64,000 nucleotides of DNA from an uncultured Pelagibacteraceae bacterium (GCA_902557215.1 CACDZM010000003.1:1-64000); one strand, 5' to 3'. Shown: positions 27,013 to 38,264, counted from the first letter of the stretch. Notes: generated by a model from the letters alone, not told the origin. Program-made: numbers and translations.

Positions 27013-27693
27013 TTAATCAAAATTCTTTAATCTATATTCCCAGTTACCCATTCTCGAATAGGATACTTTTAATATCATTAAATTTTTACGATCGTACCAA
27101 ATATTGAAATCTAATCTTTTATTTTTCGGTATACTCATATCTTTAGATTTCAGTGTAAAATGATCAACTTCATAAACTTTTCCATAAAGATCTATTTTTT
27201 CTTTACCTAAAAAAGTTACTACTTGATCCTTAATACTTCCTGAGATGGGACTTATTTGAGAACTTGCTTGTAAAACTTTGTGATTCCACCAATTTCCAAT
27301 TACGTTATCAGCTGAGGCTTCTCCATTGTATGAAGAGCCCTTAATGTCAAATTTTTTATTTTCTTGAGAAAATGTTAAATTAACAAACTTCTTTTTGTCA
27401 TTTTGTAAAGTTTTAGAATTGTAAGAAACCAATTGATCTTTGAGATATTTTTCTTCACTATAACCCTCAACTTGGAAAACTGTTGCCCCTAAAAGCTTGA
27501 CTACAAATTTAATTTGATTAGTAACAATGGTTTCTGCTCCATTTCTTTTAAAAAAGTAATGATTATAGCCAATAAGCTCACCATTTCGAAAAATCTCCAT
27601 CTCAATTTTGTTGTATTTTATGTAATGTCCAATATGAGCGATCGTATTAGTTTGATAAAGTAGGAGTAATAAAATGACTATAATTTTTTTCAT
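27013..27693 (-). CDS. Secreted DUF6134-type protein
   Basis: A 226-residue periplasmic protein with a cleavable-looking N-terminal signal (IIVILLLLLYQTNTIAH, about residues 4-20). The rest is beta-rich with repeated short strands (YNHYFFKRNGAETIVTNQIKF, FDIKGSSYNGEAS, VIGNWWNHKVLQ), consistent with a beta-barrel or lipocalin-like fold of DUF6134. No catalytic motif is visible. The gap to the divergent YitT-like gene is 50 bases. Confidence 0.7.
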   Translation of the reverse strand: MKKIIVILLLLLYQTNTIAHIGHYIKYNKIEMEIFRNGELIGYNHYFFKRNGAETIVTNQIKFVVKLLGATVFQVEGYSEEKYLKDQLVSYNSKTLQNDKKKFVNLTFSQENKKFDIKGSSYNGEASADNVIGNWWNHKVLQASSQISPISGSIKDQVVTFLGKEKIDLYGKVYEVDHFTLKSKDMSIPKNKRLDFNIWYDRKNLMILKVSYSRMGNWEYRLKNFD

Positions 27694-27743
27694 TTAACAA
27701 ATAGTTTAATAGAATTTTTTATTAATAGAAATAACTTATTAAA

Positions 27744-28391
27744 ATGTTTTTAAAAATTAAGAAAATACCAAGGGTCAATTGGAGTTCCGATAAGCCTTAT
27801 AATTTTAAACCAAAATTCTCTACATTCTTTTTTTTATGTTTTGGATTGATGCTATTTGGTCTTGGAGAAGGTTTATTAATTGTATCTTTTACTGGTGCTT
27901 CTCCATGGAGTGTTTTAGCACAAGGCATTTCTTTAAATGTTAACTTGACTATAGGAACAATAACATTTTTGATTAGTCTTGCAGTTTTAATTTTGTGGAT
28001 ACCACTTGGTGAAAAACCAGGAATGGGTACAATATTTAATGCAATAATTATTGCAATCATGATCGATCTTTGTATTAAGTTTGTTCCAACCCCGTCTGAC
28101 TTTTTATATCAATTAATCTTAGCAATAATTTCAGTAATCACAGTTGGGATTGGTGGAGGTATTTATTTAGTATCTAATCTTGGAGCAGGACCAAGAGATG
28201 GTTTGATGATTGGCCTACAAAAAAAATCAAATTTACCAGTCGCTGCTGTAAGAGCATTTTTAGAGATCTCTGTTGTAAGTATTGGATGGTACTTAGGTGG
28301 AACTGTAGGGGTAGGTACCTTATTATTTGCTTTTGGAATTGGTCCTTGTGTTGCTTTAGGTTTGTATTTAGTTGATAATATATTCAATTAG
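27744..28391 (+). CDS. YczE/YyaS/YitT-family membrane protein
   Basis: A 215-residue membrane protein with about five or six hydrophobic helices. Family-typical stretches are GLGEGLLIVSFTGASPWSVL near residue 38 and LVSNLGAGPRDGLMIGLQKK near residue 139, both glycine/alanine rich with short conserved polar insertions. Function in the family is not settled. Its stop overlaps typA by 4 bases (TTAG). Confidence 0.82.
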   Translation: MFLKIKKIPRVNWSSDKPYNFKPKFSTFFFLCFGLMLFGLGEGLLIVSFTGASPWSVLAQGISLNVNLTIGTITFLISLAVLILWIPLGEKPGMGTIFNAIIIAIMIDLCIKFVPTPSDFLYQLILAIISVITVGIGGGIYLVSNLGAGPRDGLMIGLQKKSNLPVAAVRAFLEISVVSIGWYLGGTVGVGTLLFAFGIGPCVALGLYLVDNIFN

Positions 28392-30214
28392 GCTGCAGCG
28401 CCTGATTTTTCACTTCTTTTTCTTTCATGTGGATCGAGAATTGCTTTTCTTAATCTACAAGAATCTGGAGTGATTTCTAAAGCCTCATCAGCATTTAGCA
28501 TACTTAATTGTTCAGCGATGGACATTTTTCTTACAGGAGTAAGGACAACATTTTCGTCTGTACCTTGGGTTCTCATATTAGTTAATTTTTTACCCTTCAT
28601 AACGTTAATAATCATATCTCCTGGTTTAGGAGATAAGCCCACAATCATCCCTGGATAAACAGGATCATTATGAGTCACAAACATCTCACCTCTAGCCTGT
28701 AAATTAAATATTGCAAATGCAACTGCTTTACCTTGTTCCATTGAAATAAGGGCACCATTTCTCCTACCCTCCATTTGACCCTCAAATGGTCCATATGCAT
28801 GAAAAATTCTGTTAATTACACCATTGCCTTTTGTGAGTGTTAAAAACCGACTTGTGTATCCCATCAAACCTCTTGTTGGTGCATGAAAGATTAATCTTTT
28901 TTTATTTTTACCAGTATCTTTTAACTCTATTAATTTGCCTTTTCTTCTATTCATTGAGTCAATAATTTTTGATGAGTATTCCTCATCCAGATCCATAGTT
29001 ATTTCTTCTATTGGCTCGAGTTTATTGCCATTTTCATTTTTTTTATAGAGAACTTTTGGGGGACTAACAGTCATTTCAAAACCTTCTCTTCTCATTTGAG
29101 TGAGTAAAATTTCTAACATTAATTCACCCCGCCCACTTACAACAAAAGAGTCGTTACCCTCATTTTCTGTAAAAGTAATTCCAACATTATTCTGTGCCTC
29201 TTGAATCAGCCTATCTCTTATCTGAGTGCTTGTAAGTTTTTTGCCCTCAGTTCCTGCAAGAGGAGACGTATTTACAGTAATGGTAATGGACATTGTTGGT
29301 GGATCAATTGGAGTAGCTTTAATAGGATTATTCACCTCAAGATCACAAATTGTATCAGCAACGTTAGCTTTCTCTAAACCTGCGATTACAACAATATCTC
29401 CCGCCTCACCAACTTCAATTGGAACCTTTTTAGTTCCCTCGTACCTAAAAATTTTGGTTAACCTACCTTCATCAACTTTTTGACCTGTTAAATTGATCGC
29501 CTTAATTGCTTGATTAGCTTTAGCAGTTCCCTGAGAAATTCTACCGACTAAACTTCTTCCTAAAAAACTGTCTGCATAAAGAAGAGTAGATAACATAGCG
29601 AAAGGTTTTGACTTATCTAATTCTGCAGGCTTAACATGTTCTATAATTTTTTCTAAAAGTGGATTTAGATTTTTTCTCGGACCATCAATTTCTAAATCAG
29701 CCCATCCAGATCTGCCACTGGCATATAAAACTGGGAAATCTAGTTGTTCCTCATTGGCATCTAAGCTAACAAATAAATCAAAAGTTTCATTTAAAACTTC
29801 ATCAGCTCTTTGATCTGATTTATCAAGTTTGTTGATTACAACAATTGGTTTTAAACCTTGTTTTAACGCTTTTGCTAACACGAATTTTGTTTGAGGCATT
29901 ACACCCTCAGCAGAGTCTATGAGTAATAAAGCTCCATCTGCCATACTAAGTACTCTTTCAACTTCAGCAGCAAAATCTCTATGACCCGGAGTATCAATAA
30001 TGTTTATTCTTGAGTTTTTCCAATTAATTGAAGCAGGTTTAGCTAAAATTGTTATTCCTCTCTCTTTCTCCAATTCTCCTGAGTCCATTAATCTCTCATC
30101 TACAACCTCATTTTCTCTAAAGGATCCACTTTGTTTCATAAGATTATCTATTAAAGTTGTCTTACCATGGTCTACATGAGCGATAATTGTGATGTTTCGG
30201 ATAGTATTATTCAT
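28388..30214 (-). CDS. typA: Translational GTPase TypA/BipA
   Basis: Ribosome-binding GTPase of 608 residues, important for 50S assembly and cold or stress adaptation. G1 AHVDHGKTTL, G3 DTPGH and G4 NKLD (VINKLDKSDQRADEV) are visible, followed by EF-G-like domains. No obvious defects. The gap to the unlisted small ORF upstream is 85 bases. Confidence 0.97.
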   Translation of the reverse strand: MNNTIRNITIIAHVDHGKTTLIDNLMKQSGSFRENEVVDERLMDSGELEKERGITILAKPASINWKNSRINIIDTPGHRDFAAEVERVLSMADGALLLIDSAEGVMPQTKFVLAKALKQGLKPIVVINKLDKSDQRADEVLNETFDLFVSLDANEEQLDFPVLYASGRSGWADLEIDGPRKNLNPLLEKIIEHVKPAELDKSKPFAMLSTLLYADSFLGRSLVGRISQGTAKANQAIKAINLTGQKVDEGRLTKIFRYEGTKKVPIEVGEAGDIVVIAGLEKANVADTICDLEVNNPIKATPIDPPTMSITITVNTSPLAGTEGKKLTSTQIRDRLIQEAQNNVGITFTENEGNDSFVVSGRGELMLEILLTQMRREGFEMTVSPPKVLYKKNENGNKLEPIEEITMDLDEEYSSKIIDSMNRRKGKLIELKDTGKNKKRLIFHAPTRGLMGYTSRFLTLTKGNGVINRIFHAYGPFEGQMEGRRNGALISMEQGKAVAFAIFNLQARGEMFVTHNDPVYPGMIVGLSPKPGDMIINVMKGKKLTNMRTQGTDENVVLTPVRKMSIAEQLSMLNADEALEITPDSCRLRKAILDPHERKRSEKSGAAA

Positions 30215-30225
30215 AAATTTGAGCT

Positions 30226-30231
30226 CTTATA
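30226..30231 (-). promoter_or_regulatory. Candidate -10 box of typA
   Basis: TATAAG on the minus strand 11 bases before the typA start, with a weak TTTCCA at 16-base spacing. In such AT-rich DNA this could be chance. Confidence 0.3.
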
Positions 30232-30299
30232 CATATTTAATCGCTTTTGGAAACTTAAAAAAACTCATGTAATGCTTGAAAAAAACAAGTATTTTTAAT

Positions 30300-30416
30300 T
30301 TAATTTGTATTTTTTCGCTTCTCGCGTTTAAGTTTTCTTTTTTCTTTAAAACTTAATTTGGGTTTTTTTTTGACACTCGAGTCTTTGAATGATTTACCAC
30401 TGTATCTTTTTGACAT
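30300..30416 (-). CDS. Unlisted 38-residue basic protein
   Basis: Too short for the ORF track. It reads MSKRYSGKSFKDSSVKKKPK and continues as a lysine/arginine-rich helix (SFKEKRKLKREKRK) to a TAA stop. About 18 of 38 residues are K or R and no hydrophobic segment exists. The reading frame is free of stops in the only sizeable space between typA and the FkbM-like gene. A TATAAT on the same strand lies 6 bases before the ATG, which would give a leaderless mRNA. RNA or ribosome binding is a guess from charge. Confidence 0.6.
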   Translation of the reverse strand: MSKRYSGKSFKDSSVKKKPKLSFKEKRKLKREKRKNTN

Positions 30417-30422
30417 AGAATG

Positions 30423-30428
30423 ATTATA
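30423..30428 (-). promoter_or_regulatory. Candidate -10 box for the 38-residue basic protein
   Basis: TATAAT on the minus strand, 6 bases upstream of the small ORF's ATG. If used, transcription would begin at or next to the start codon. No clear -35. Confidence 0.35.
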
Positions 30429-30456
30429 CAAATTAAAGCATAAACATAAAATAAAA

Positions 30457-31158
30457 TTGAAAAAAATTTTTGTTCATTTAGGTGCCGGGGCAGGGGATTT
30501 AGATTCCAGAGCAAATTATAGATGTGGTTTTACTGAATTAATAAAAAAAAAAATTACTAAAGAAGACATAGCTTTTGTAATCGAAGCTAATCCAAAAAAC
30601 ATAAATAAATTGAGAGAATGTTATAAAAATTTTAAAAATATTGAAATTTTAAATCTTGCAATAAATCATGACGACACAAATTCGTGTGAATTTTTTTTTA
30701 CAAAAGATGATGCGCCTCATTATCAAGTTTGTTCTCTGGATATAAATCATGTTAAAAAACATTATCCTAATTCAGTAATTGAAAGCTTTACAGTAAAAGG
30801 TTTAAGAATTAATGAATTTTTTTCAAAATATGTAGGTGAAAAGATTGATTACCTTAGCATAGATCTTGAAGGTATAGATTATGAAGTAATGATGGAAATT
30901 GATCTTTTAAAATTCCAAATAGAAAATATTTCAATTGAACATCTTCACCTGGATAGATATCAAAAAAAAAATATGGTAAAACACTTAAATAAAAATGGGT
31001 ATTCGTATTTTGGTAATGGGTATGATCATAAAAACTTTGATTATTTATTTAAGAAAGAAAAAATAATATGGAATAGATTTTTGTCTAATTTCCTTTGGCT
31101 AGTTAGTCATAAAAAAGTTAAGTATTTTAACAAATTTTTTTTAAAGGGTTCTGAATAA
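30457..31158 (+). CDS. FkbM-family methyltransferase-like protein
   Basis: A 233-residue Rossmann methyltransferase. The SAM-binding region is VHLGAGAGDLDSRANY at residues 6-21, followed by IAFVIEANPKNINKL, then YLSIDLEGIDYEVM as the conserved acidic strand of FkbM-like enzymes. The start is TTG; the frame is open back only to base 30424 with no ATG. The natural target is unknown; FkbM-like enzymes often methylate glycans or lipids. Ends before a terminator shared with groEL. Confidence 0.75.
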   Translation: MKKIFVHLGAGAGDLDSRANYRCGFTELIKKKITKEDIAFVIEANPKNINKLRECYKNFKNIEILNLAINHDDTNSCEFFFTKDDAPHYQVCSLDINHVKKHYPNSVIESFTVKGLRINEFFSKYVGEKIDYLSIDLEGIDYEVMMEIDLLKFQIENISIEHLHLDRYQKKNMVKHLNKNGYSYFGNGYDHKNFDYLFKKEKIIWNRFLSNFLWLVSHKKVKYFNKFFLKGSE

Positions 31159-31160
31159 AA

Positions 31161-31186
31161 AAAAGGGCAGTAAAAACCGCCCTTTT
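31161..31186. terminator. Terminator between the FkbM-like gene and groEL
   Basis: Inverted repeat AAAAGGGCAGT / ACCGCCCTTTT (one G-T wobble) with a 4-base loop. A run of eight T's follows on the minus strand, so it most clearly ends groESL transcription; the plus strand has a weaker T tail. Confidence 0.88.
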
Positions 31187-31213
31187 CAAATTTTTGTTTG
31201 AGTAACTTTGGGA

Positions 31214-32887
<1,674 letters not shown>

Positions 32888-32897
32888 TTAAATTTAA

Positions 32898-33188
32898 TTA
32901 TTTGCTTGAAATACCCATAATGTCTGATTCTTTCATTATGCTGTATTCTTTGCCATCAATTTTGACTTCGGTTCCTGACCATTTGCCAAACAAAACTTTA
33001 TCTCCGACTTTTACATCCATTGGTATCGTTTTGCCGTCTTCAGTTTTTGCACCACCACCAACAGCAACCACTTTGCCTTCTTGAGGTTTTTCCTGTGCCG
33101 TATCAGGTATGATTATTCCACCGGCAGTTTTTTCGCTACTGTCTAAAACTTCTATTAAAACTCTATCGTGTAACGGTCTAAATTTCAT
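32898..33188 (-). CDS. groES: Co-chaperonin GroES
   Basis: 10-kDa lid of the GroEL folding chamber, 96 residues. The N-terminus [14 protein letters not shown] and the mobile loop around [15 protein letters not shown] are diagnostic. A good AAGGAG ribosome site precedes the start. First gene of the groESL operon. Confidence 0.98.
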   Translation of the reverse strand: MKFRPLHDRVLIEVLDSSEKTAGGIIIPDTAQEKPQEGKVVAVGGGAKTEDGKTIPMDVKVGDKVLFGKWSGTEVKIDGKEYSIMKESDIMGISSK

Positions 33189-33212
33189 AAATTCTCCTTA
33201 TTAATATGATCT

Positions 33213-33242
33213 TCATATAGAGATTGGCCTTACTATTTCAAG
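33213..33242 (-). promoter_or_regulatory. Sigma-32 (RpoH) type promoter of groESL
   Basis: On the minus strand, -35 CTTGAAA (33236-33242) is followed after 15 bases by CTATATGA (33213-33220), which fits the alphaproteobacterial heat-shock -10 fairly well. The same heptamer heads the hsp20 promoter. No CIRCE (HrcA operator) inverted repeat is present. Confidence 0.75.
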
Positions 33243-33311
33243 ATATAGTTAAAAATTAGTTAGTTAAAAAACAAAGGAATTTGTGGGTTTTATGGTTTAT
33301 AGATTAATTTC

Positions 33312-34130
33312 ATGACTAAAAATTTAGATAATGAAGGTCTAAGTTCTATAGCAGACAATTATCAGCTATTTTATGTTGACTTATGGGGGGTGGTCCATAA
33401 TGGGGTTACTCTACACCTTGAAGCGATAAAAGCTCTCAAAGAAATCAATAAAAAAGGAAAGGACTATATTTTACTCACAAATGCACCCAGACCCAATCAT
33501 GTAGTTAAATCTTTTTTACAAAAACTAGGCATGGAAAAAGAAATTAGAGATCATGTTTTTACGTCTGGTGAGGCAGCTCTCATTTACTTAAATAAAAATT
33601 TAATTAATAAATCTTTCTTTCACGTGGGTCCACCAAGAGATTTTGATTTATTTAATGACTTTAAAAAAATGAAATTAGATAATATTGAAAAAAGCGAATA
33701 TATTTTATGCACTGGATTGTTTGATGAACACAATGAAGACTTAAATTATTATAAAAATTTGTTCGAAAAAAATATAAAAAAAAAAATGATTTGCACAAAT
33801 CCTGATTTAATTGTCGACAGAGGAAACACAAGAGAATTTTGCGCTGGTTCTGTTGCAATGATTTTTGAAAAAATGGGTGGAGAAGTCGTTTATTTTGGAA
33901 AACCTTATCCTGAAGTTTATCATCAATCTATTGATAACAAAAATAAAAAAATTCTTTCTATAGGTGATAATCTAAATACTGATATAAAAGGAGCAAACCT
34001 TTTAAATTATGATTCTTTGATAATTTCAAATGGAATTCACAAGAATGAGATTAAAGAAAAAGGAATTGAAAAAGTTGCAAAATCTTACGAAGCAATTTGT
34101 AATTATATTCAATCGGAATTGAAATGGTAA
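33312..34130 (+). CDS. TIGR01459-family HAD-superfamily hydrolase
   Basis: A 272-residue HAD phosphatase of the type IIA (NagD-like) group. Motif I is DLWGVVHNG, motif II lies in LTNAPRP, and motif III/IV is in SIGDNLNTDIKGA. TIGR01459 proteins are often found beside ribF in alphaproteobacteria, which matches here. Substrate is unknown. It overlaps ribF by 7 bases. Confidence 0.88.
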   Translation: MTKNLDNEGLSSIADNYQLFYVDLWGVVHNGVTLHLEAIKALKEINKKGKDYILLTNAPRPNHVVKSFLQKLGMEKEIRDHVFTSGEAALIYLNKNLINKSFFHVGPPRDFDLFNDFKKMKLDNIEKSEYILCTGLFDEHNEDLNYYKNLFEKNIKKKMICTNPDLIVDRGNTREFCAGSVAMIFEKMGGEVVYFGKPYPEVYHQSIDNKNKKILSIGDNLNTDIKGANLLNYDSLIISNGIHKNEIKEKGIEKVAKSYEAICNYIQSELKW

Positions 34131-35056
34131 AATCAAAAGAAATATATAAAAATTTTAATATCAATCCAAGATATAAAGAATCAATAATATTAATTGGAAA
34201 TTTTGATGGAGTTCACAAGGGACATCAAAAATTATTCTCATTAGCTAAGAAATATAAAAAAAAATATGCCTCAAAAATTGGCGTGTTGACTTTTGAACCA
34301 ATGCCAAAAATGTTTTTCAATAAGAATTTAGATAATTTTAGAATCTCTAATTTACAGCAAAAAATTAATAATCTCAAAAATCTTAATGTAGATTTTCTGA
34401 TAATAAAAAAGTTTGATCTAAAATTCTCAAAAATAAAATCTATAACTTTCATTAAAGAAATATTAGGTAAAAAGTTAAAACCAAAATTCATTTTTGTAAG
34501 TAATAATTTTAGATTTGGGAACAAAAGAGAAGGCAATGTTAGACAGTTGATTAAATTTGAGAGAATGTGTGGTTATAAGGTAGTTAAACCACAACCACTA
34601 TTAACAAATAAGAAAATTGCATCTTCCTCGTTAGTTAGAAAACTTTTACAAAGAGGAAAATTAGAAAAAGCCAATAAAATTCTTAATAGAAATTGGTCAA
34701 TTGTTGGAAAGGTTCAAAAAGGAAGACAGCTCGGAAAAAAAATCGGTTTCCCAACAGCAAACATTGATATTAAAGATTATATTTTAGCTTGCCCAGGTGT
34801 ATATGCGATTCAGGCAAAAAGATATGGTAAAAACAATCACATAAAAGGGATTGCAAATTTAGGCTATCGACCAACATTTAATGGAAAAAAAATATTATTG
34901 GAAGTTCATTTATTTAATTTTTCTGGAAATCTTTATAATAAGTATTTAACAGTAGAATTTAAAAAATTTATTAGAAAAGAAAAAAAATTTAAAGATGTTG
35001 TCCAACTTAGAAAACAAATTAAAACTGACTTATTGAAAGCAAAAAAAATAAAATGA
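34124..35056 (+). CDS. ribF: Bifunctional riboflavin kinase/FAD synthetase
   Basis: Makes FMN from riboflavin and then FAD. The N-terminal nucleotidylyltransferase domain has ILIGNFDGVHKGHQKL and FVSNNFRFGNKREGN; the C-terminal flavokinase domain has GRQLGKKIGFPTANI and KGIANLGYRPTF. 310 residues is usual. It overlaps ileS by 4 bases (ATGA), so they are translationally coupled. No FMN riboswitch. Confidence 0.96.
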   Translation: MVKSKEIYKNFNINPRYKESIILIGNFDGVHKGHQKLFSLAKKYKKKYASKIGVLTFEPMPKMFFNKNLDNFRISNLQQKINNLKNLNVDFLIIKKFDLKFSKIKSITFIKEILGKKLKPKFIFVSNNFRFGNKREGNVRQLIKFERMCGYKVVKPQPLLTNKKIASSSLVRKLLQRGKLEKANKILNRNWSIVGKVQKGRQLGKKIGFPTANIDIKDYILACPGVYAIQAKRYGKNNHIKGIANLGYRPTFNGKKILLEVHLFNFSGNLYNKYLTVEFKKFIRKEKKFKDVVQLRKQIKTDLLKAKKIK

Positions 35057-37779
35057 GTAAATCTCAAATAAATCTCCCTAAAACCGCTTTTTCGATGAAA
35101 GCAAATTTGCCAACACGAGAACCTGAAATTTTAAAACTTTGGCAAGATATAAATCTTTACGATGAATTAAGAAAATCAAGAAAAGGAGAAGAAAAATTTG
35201 TTCTTCATGATGGTCCTCCATATGCCAATGGTAATATACACATGGGAACAGCTTTAAATAAAATTTTAAAAGATATAATTGTGAGATTTCATCAAATGGA
35301 TGGAAAAGACTCTGTCTATGTTCCAGGATGGGATTGCCATGGATTACCAATAGAATGGAAAATTGAAGAACAATACAAGAAAAATAAAAAAAATAAAAAT
35401 GAAGTTCCAATCGTTGAGTTTAGAAAAGAATGCAGAGCTTTTGCAGAAAAATGGATAGAAATTCATAAAGATCAATTTAAAAGGTTAGGAGTTGTAGGAG
35501 ATTGGGATAATTATTACTCTACAATGAGTTTTGATGCTGAGGCTCAAATAGTAAGAGAACTAGGTAAATTTTTAAAAGAAGGAAGTTTGTATAGAGGCTT
35601 TAAACCTGTTTTATGGTCCACAGTTGAAAAAACAGCTTTAGCAGATGCAGAAGTTGAGTATCAAGATCATAGGTCAGATACTATTTATGCATCATTTCCA
35701 GTTAAATCATCAAATATTAAAGAATTAAATGATAGTGAAATAGTAATTTGGACAACTACACCATGGACTATTCCAGCTAACAAAGCTTTGGCTTACAATG
35801 AAAGTCTAGATTATTTATTAATTGAAGTAAATGACAATGGAGACTTTAAAAATAAGAAAATTGTTATAGCAGATGCATTAACAGACACAGTTGTAAAAGA
35901 CACCAAAATTCAAAGTTTCAAAAAATTAAAAAGTTTTAAAGGTAAAAATTTAAAAGGAACAATATGTAATCATCCTTTTTTAAAACTTGGTTATGAATAT
36001 GACATACCAATGCTGGAAGCAAGTTTTGTTACTACAGAACAAGGCACTGGAATTGTTCATTGTGCGCCAAGTCATGGTCCTGATGATTTTAATTTGTGTA
36101 TGAATAATGGAATTAAAGCAATTGAAACAGTTGATGGCGATGGAAGGTACACAAAAAATGTAGCACTTTTTGAAGGTATACATATTTTTAAATCTAATTC
36201 TATTGTGATTGAAAAATTAAAAGAACAAAAAAAATTATTATCGAGCGGTGAACTTGTTCATTCCTATCCTCATTCATGGAGGTCCAAAGCACCATTAGTT
36301 CACAGAGCAACTCCTCAATGGTTTATTTCTATGGATAGTCATAAGCTTAGAAATAAAGCTTTAAAAGCAATTGATGAAACAACCTTCTATCCTAGCAAAG
36401 GAAAAGAAAGATTAAAATCGATGATTGAAACAAGACCCGACTGGTGTGTTTCAAGACAAAGAGTATGGGGAGTTCCATTACCTATTTTTATTAACAAGAA
36501 AACTGGTGAAGTTTTGATTGATAATGAAGTTTTTGATAACATTGCGAAAATTTATGAAAAAGAGGGATCTGATTGTTGGTTTTCGGATGATCCACAAAAA
36601 TTTCTAGGAAAAAAATATAAAGCTGAAGATTTTGAAAAGTTAAGTGATATCGTAGAGGTATGGTTTGATAGTGGATCTACACACTCATTTGTATTGGAAA
36701 AAAGAAAAGATTTAAAGTGGCCTGCATCTATGTATCTCGAGGGCTCTGATCAACACAGGGGATGGTTTCATTCGTCTCTTTTAGAGTCTTGTGGCACTAG
36801 AGATCGTGCACCTTTTGAGTCTATTCTTTCACATGGTTTTGTAGTTGATGGCAAAGGTTTAAAAATGTCAAAATCTTTGGGAAATGTAATTTCCCCGGAG
36901 GATATTCTTAAAAAATATGGTGCAGATATACTTAGAATTTGGGTTGCTTCCTCAAATTATGCTGAGGATCTTCGAATAGACTATTCAATATTAGATCAGC
37001 ATGCTGAGTCTTATAGAAAAATAAGAAATACCTTTAGATATCTATTAGGCAATTTAAATGACAAATTTGAAGAGAATGAATTAGAAAAAGTTGATGTTAA
37101 TAAATTACCAGAATTGGAGCAATTTATTTTACATAAGATTTATAAATTAAATTTAGATTTTGAAAAAAATTTTAAAAATTATAATTTTCATAATCTTTAT
37201 AAGGATTTGTTGAATTTTTGCACTGTAGATTTGTCAGCATTTTATTTTGATATAAGAAAGGACACATTATATTGTGAACCTAAGAACTCTGATAAAAGAA
37301 AATCTACACTATTATTATTAAACATAATTTTAAATTCGTTACTTAAATGGTTTGCGCCTATTTTGTCATTCACAACTGAAGAAATTTATCAACTTATATC
37401 AAAATCAAAAAAAAGTATTCATCTCCAAAAATTTATCAATTTTCCTAAAAAATTTCATAACGAAAAATTAGGTGAAAGGTGGTCTAAACTTATAAAAATA
37501 AGAGATTTTTGTAATTTGAGTATTGAAGAAAAAAGAGCAAGCAAAGAGATTGGTTCAAGTTTAGAGTCTAGTTTAGAAATAACATTGAGCCAAGAATTAT
37601 TTGAAAATTTTAAAGATGTTGACTTTGCTGAAATTTGCATTACCTCATCGGCAAAAATAAATCAAGGCTCAGACAGAGAGATTGAAGTTTTAACTACCAA
37701 AGCACTTGGAAAAAAATGCCCTATATGTTGGAAGATAAGTGAGGAGGGATGCAAGAGACCAAATTGTAATATTCACTAA
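35053..37779 (+). CDS. ileS: Isoleucyl-tRNA synthetase
   Basis: Charges tRNA-Ile. Class I enzyme of 908 residues: HIGH-type motif in GPPYANGNIHMG (about 54-65), KMSKS near residue 604, an inserted CP1 editing domain, and a C-terminal zinc-finger-like CPICWKISEEGCKRPNC. Overlaps lspA by 1 base (TAATG). A conventional bacterial IleS. Confidence 0.98.
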   Translation: MSKSQINLPKTAFSMKANLPTREPEILKLWQDINLYDELRKSRKGEEKFVLHDGPPYANGNIHMGTALNKILKDIIVRFHQMDGKDSVYVPGWDCHGLPIEWKIEEQYKKNKKNKNEVPIVEFRKECRAFAEKWIEIHKDQFKRLGVVGDWDNYYSTMSFDAEAQIVRELGKFLKEGSLYRGFKPVLWSTVEKTALADAEVEYQDHRSDTIYASFPVKSSNIKELNDSEIVIWTTTPWTIPANKALAYNESLDYLLIEVNDNGDFKNKKIVIADALTDTVVKDTKIQSFKKLKSFKGKNLKGTICNHPFLKLGYEYDIPMLEASFVTTEQGTGIVHCAPSHGPDDFNLCMNNGIKAIETVDGDGRYTKNVALFEGIHIFKSNSIVIEKLKEQKKLLSSGELVHSYPHSWRSKAPLVHRATPQWFISMDSHKLRNKALKAIDETTFYPSKGKERLKSMIETRPDWCVSRQRVWGVPLPIFINKKTGEVLIDNEVFDNIAKIYEKEGSDCWFSDDPQKFLGKKYKAEDFEKLSDIVEVWFDSGSTHSFVLEKRKDLKWPASMYLEGSDQHRGWFHSSLLESCGTRDRAPFESILSHGFVVDGKGLKMSKSLGNVISPEDILKKYGADILRIWVASSNYAEDLRIDYSILDQHAESYRKIRNTFRYLLGNLNDKFEENELEKVDVNKLPELEQFILHKIYKLNLDFEKNFKNYNFHNLYKDLLNFCTVDLSAFYFDIRKDTLYCEPKNSDKRKSTLLLLNIILNSLLKWFAPILSFTTEEIYQLISKSKKSIHLQKFINFPKKFHNEKLGERWSKLIKIRDFCNLSIEEKRASKEIGSSLESSLEITLSQELFENFKDVDFAEICITSSAKINQGSDREIEVLTTKALGKKCPICWKISEEGCKRPNCNIH

Positions 37780-38264
37780 TGAATAAAAAAATTTTTCTAA
37801 TGAAATTTTTATTAATCTTTTTGATTTTTTCAATTGATCAAGTTTCAAAATATTACATTATCGATATTTTTAAGTTTCAAGAAGAAGCGATTTATCTAAC
37901 AAGCTTTTTGAATCTTCAATTAATTTGGAACGAGGGTATAGCATTTGGCTTACTAAGTTTTGAAAATGATATGTATTATGATTTAATAACTTTTGTAGTT
38001 GGCATTGTAATTCTGATTTTATTATTTTTAATTAGAAAACAGGATAAATATTCGTATTTTTACTCTATTATAGTCGGAGGGGCATTAGGAAATTTTACTG
38101 ATAGAATTAGACATTCTTCTGTTCCAGATTTTATAGATTTCCATATTTCCAACTTTCATTGGTTTGTATTTAATATTGCTGATATATTTGTATCTTTAGG
38201 TGTTATTTGCCTTATTATTGCTGAATTATTTTTTAATAAAAACAATATTAATGAAAAAAATTAA
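37779..38264 (+). CDS. lspA: Prolipoprotein signal peptidase (signal peptidase II)
   Basis: Aspartic protease in the inner membrane that removes signal peptides from prelipoproteins. Four hydrophobic helices; the catalytic aspartates are in VPDFIDFH and FNIADIFVSLG, with GALGNFTDRI before them. 161 residues, normal. Sits between ileS and a DUF3035 lipoprotein, which is a natural substrate for it. Overlaps that gene by 14 bases. Confidence 0.96.
   Translation: MNKKIFLMKFLLIFLIFSIDQVSKYYIIDIFKFQEEAIYLTSFLNLQLIWNEGIAFGLLSFENDMYYDLITFVVGIVILILLFLIRKQDKYSYFYSIIVGGALGNFTDRIRHSSVPDFIDFHISNFHWFVFNIADIFVSLGVICLIIAELFFNKNNINEKN

Noticed and set aside
30270-30297. Hairpin-like ATGCTTGAAAAAAACAAGTAT as a terminator or RpoH -35
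   Set aside because: Only a 7-bp weak stem without a T-run after it, and no CCCAT-type -10 at proper spacing on the plus strand.
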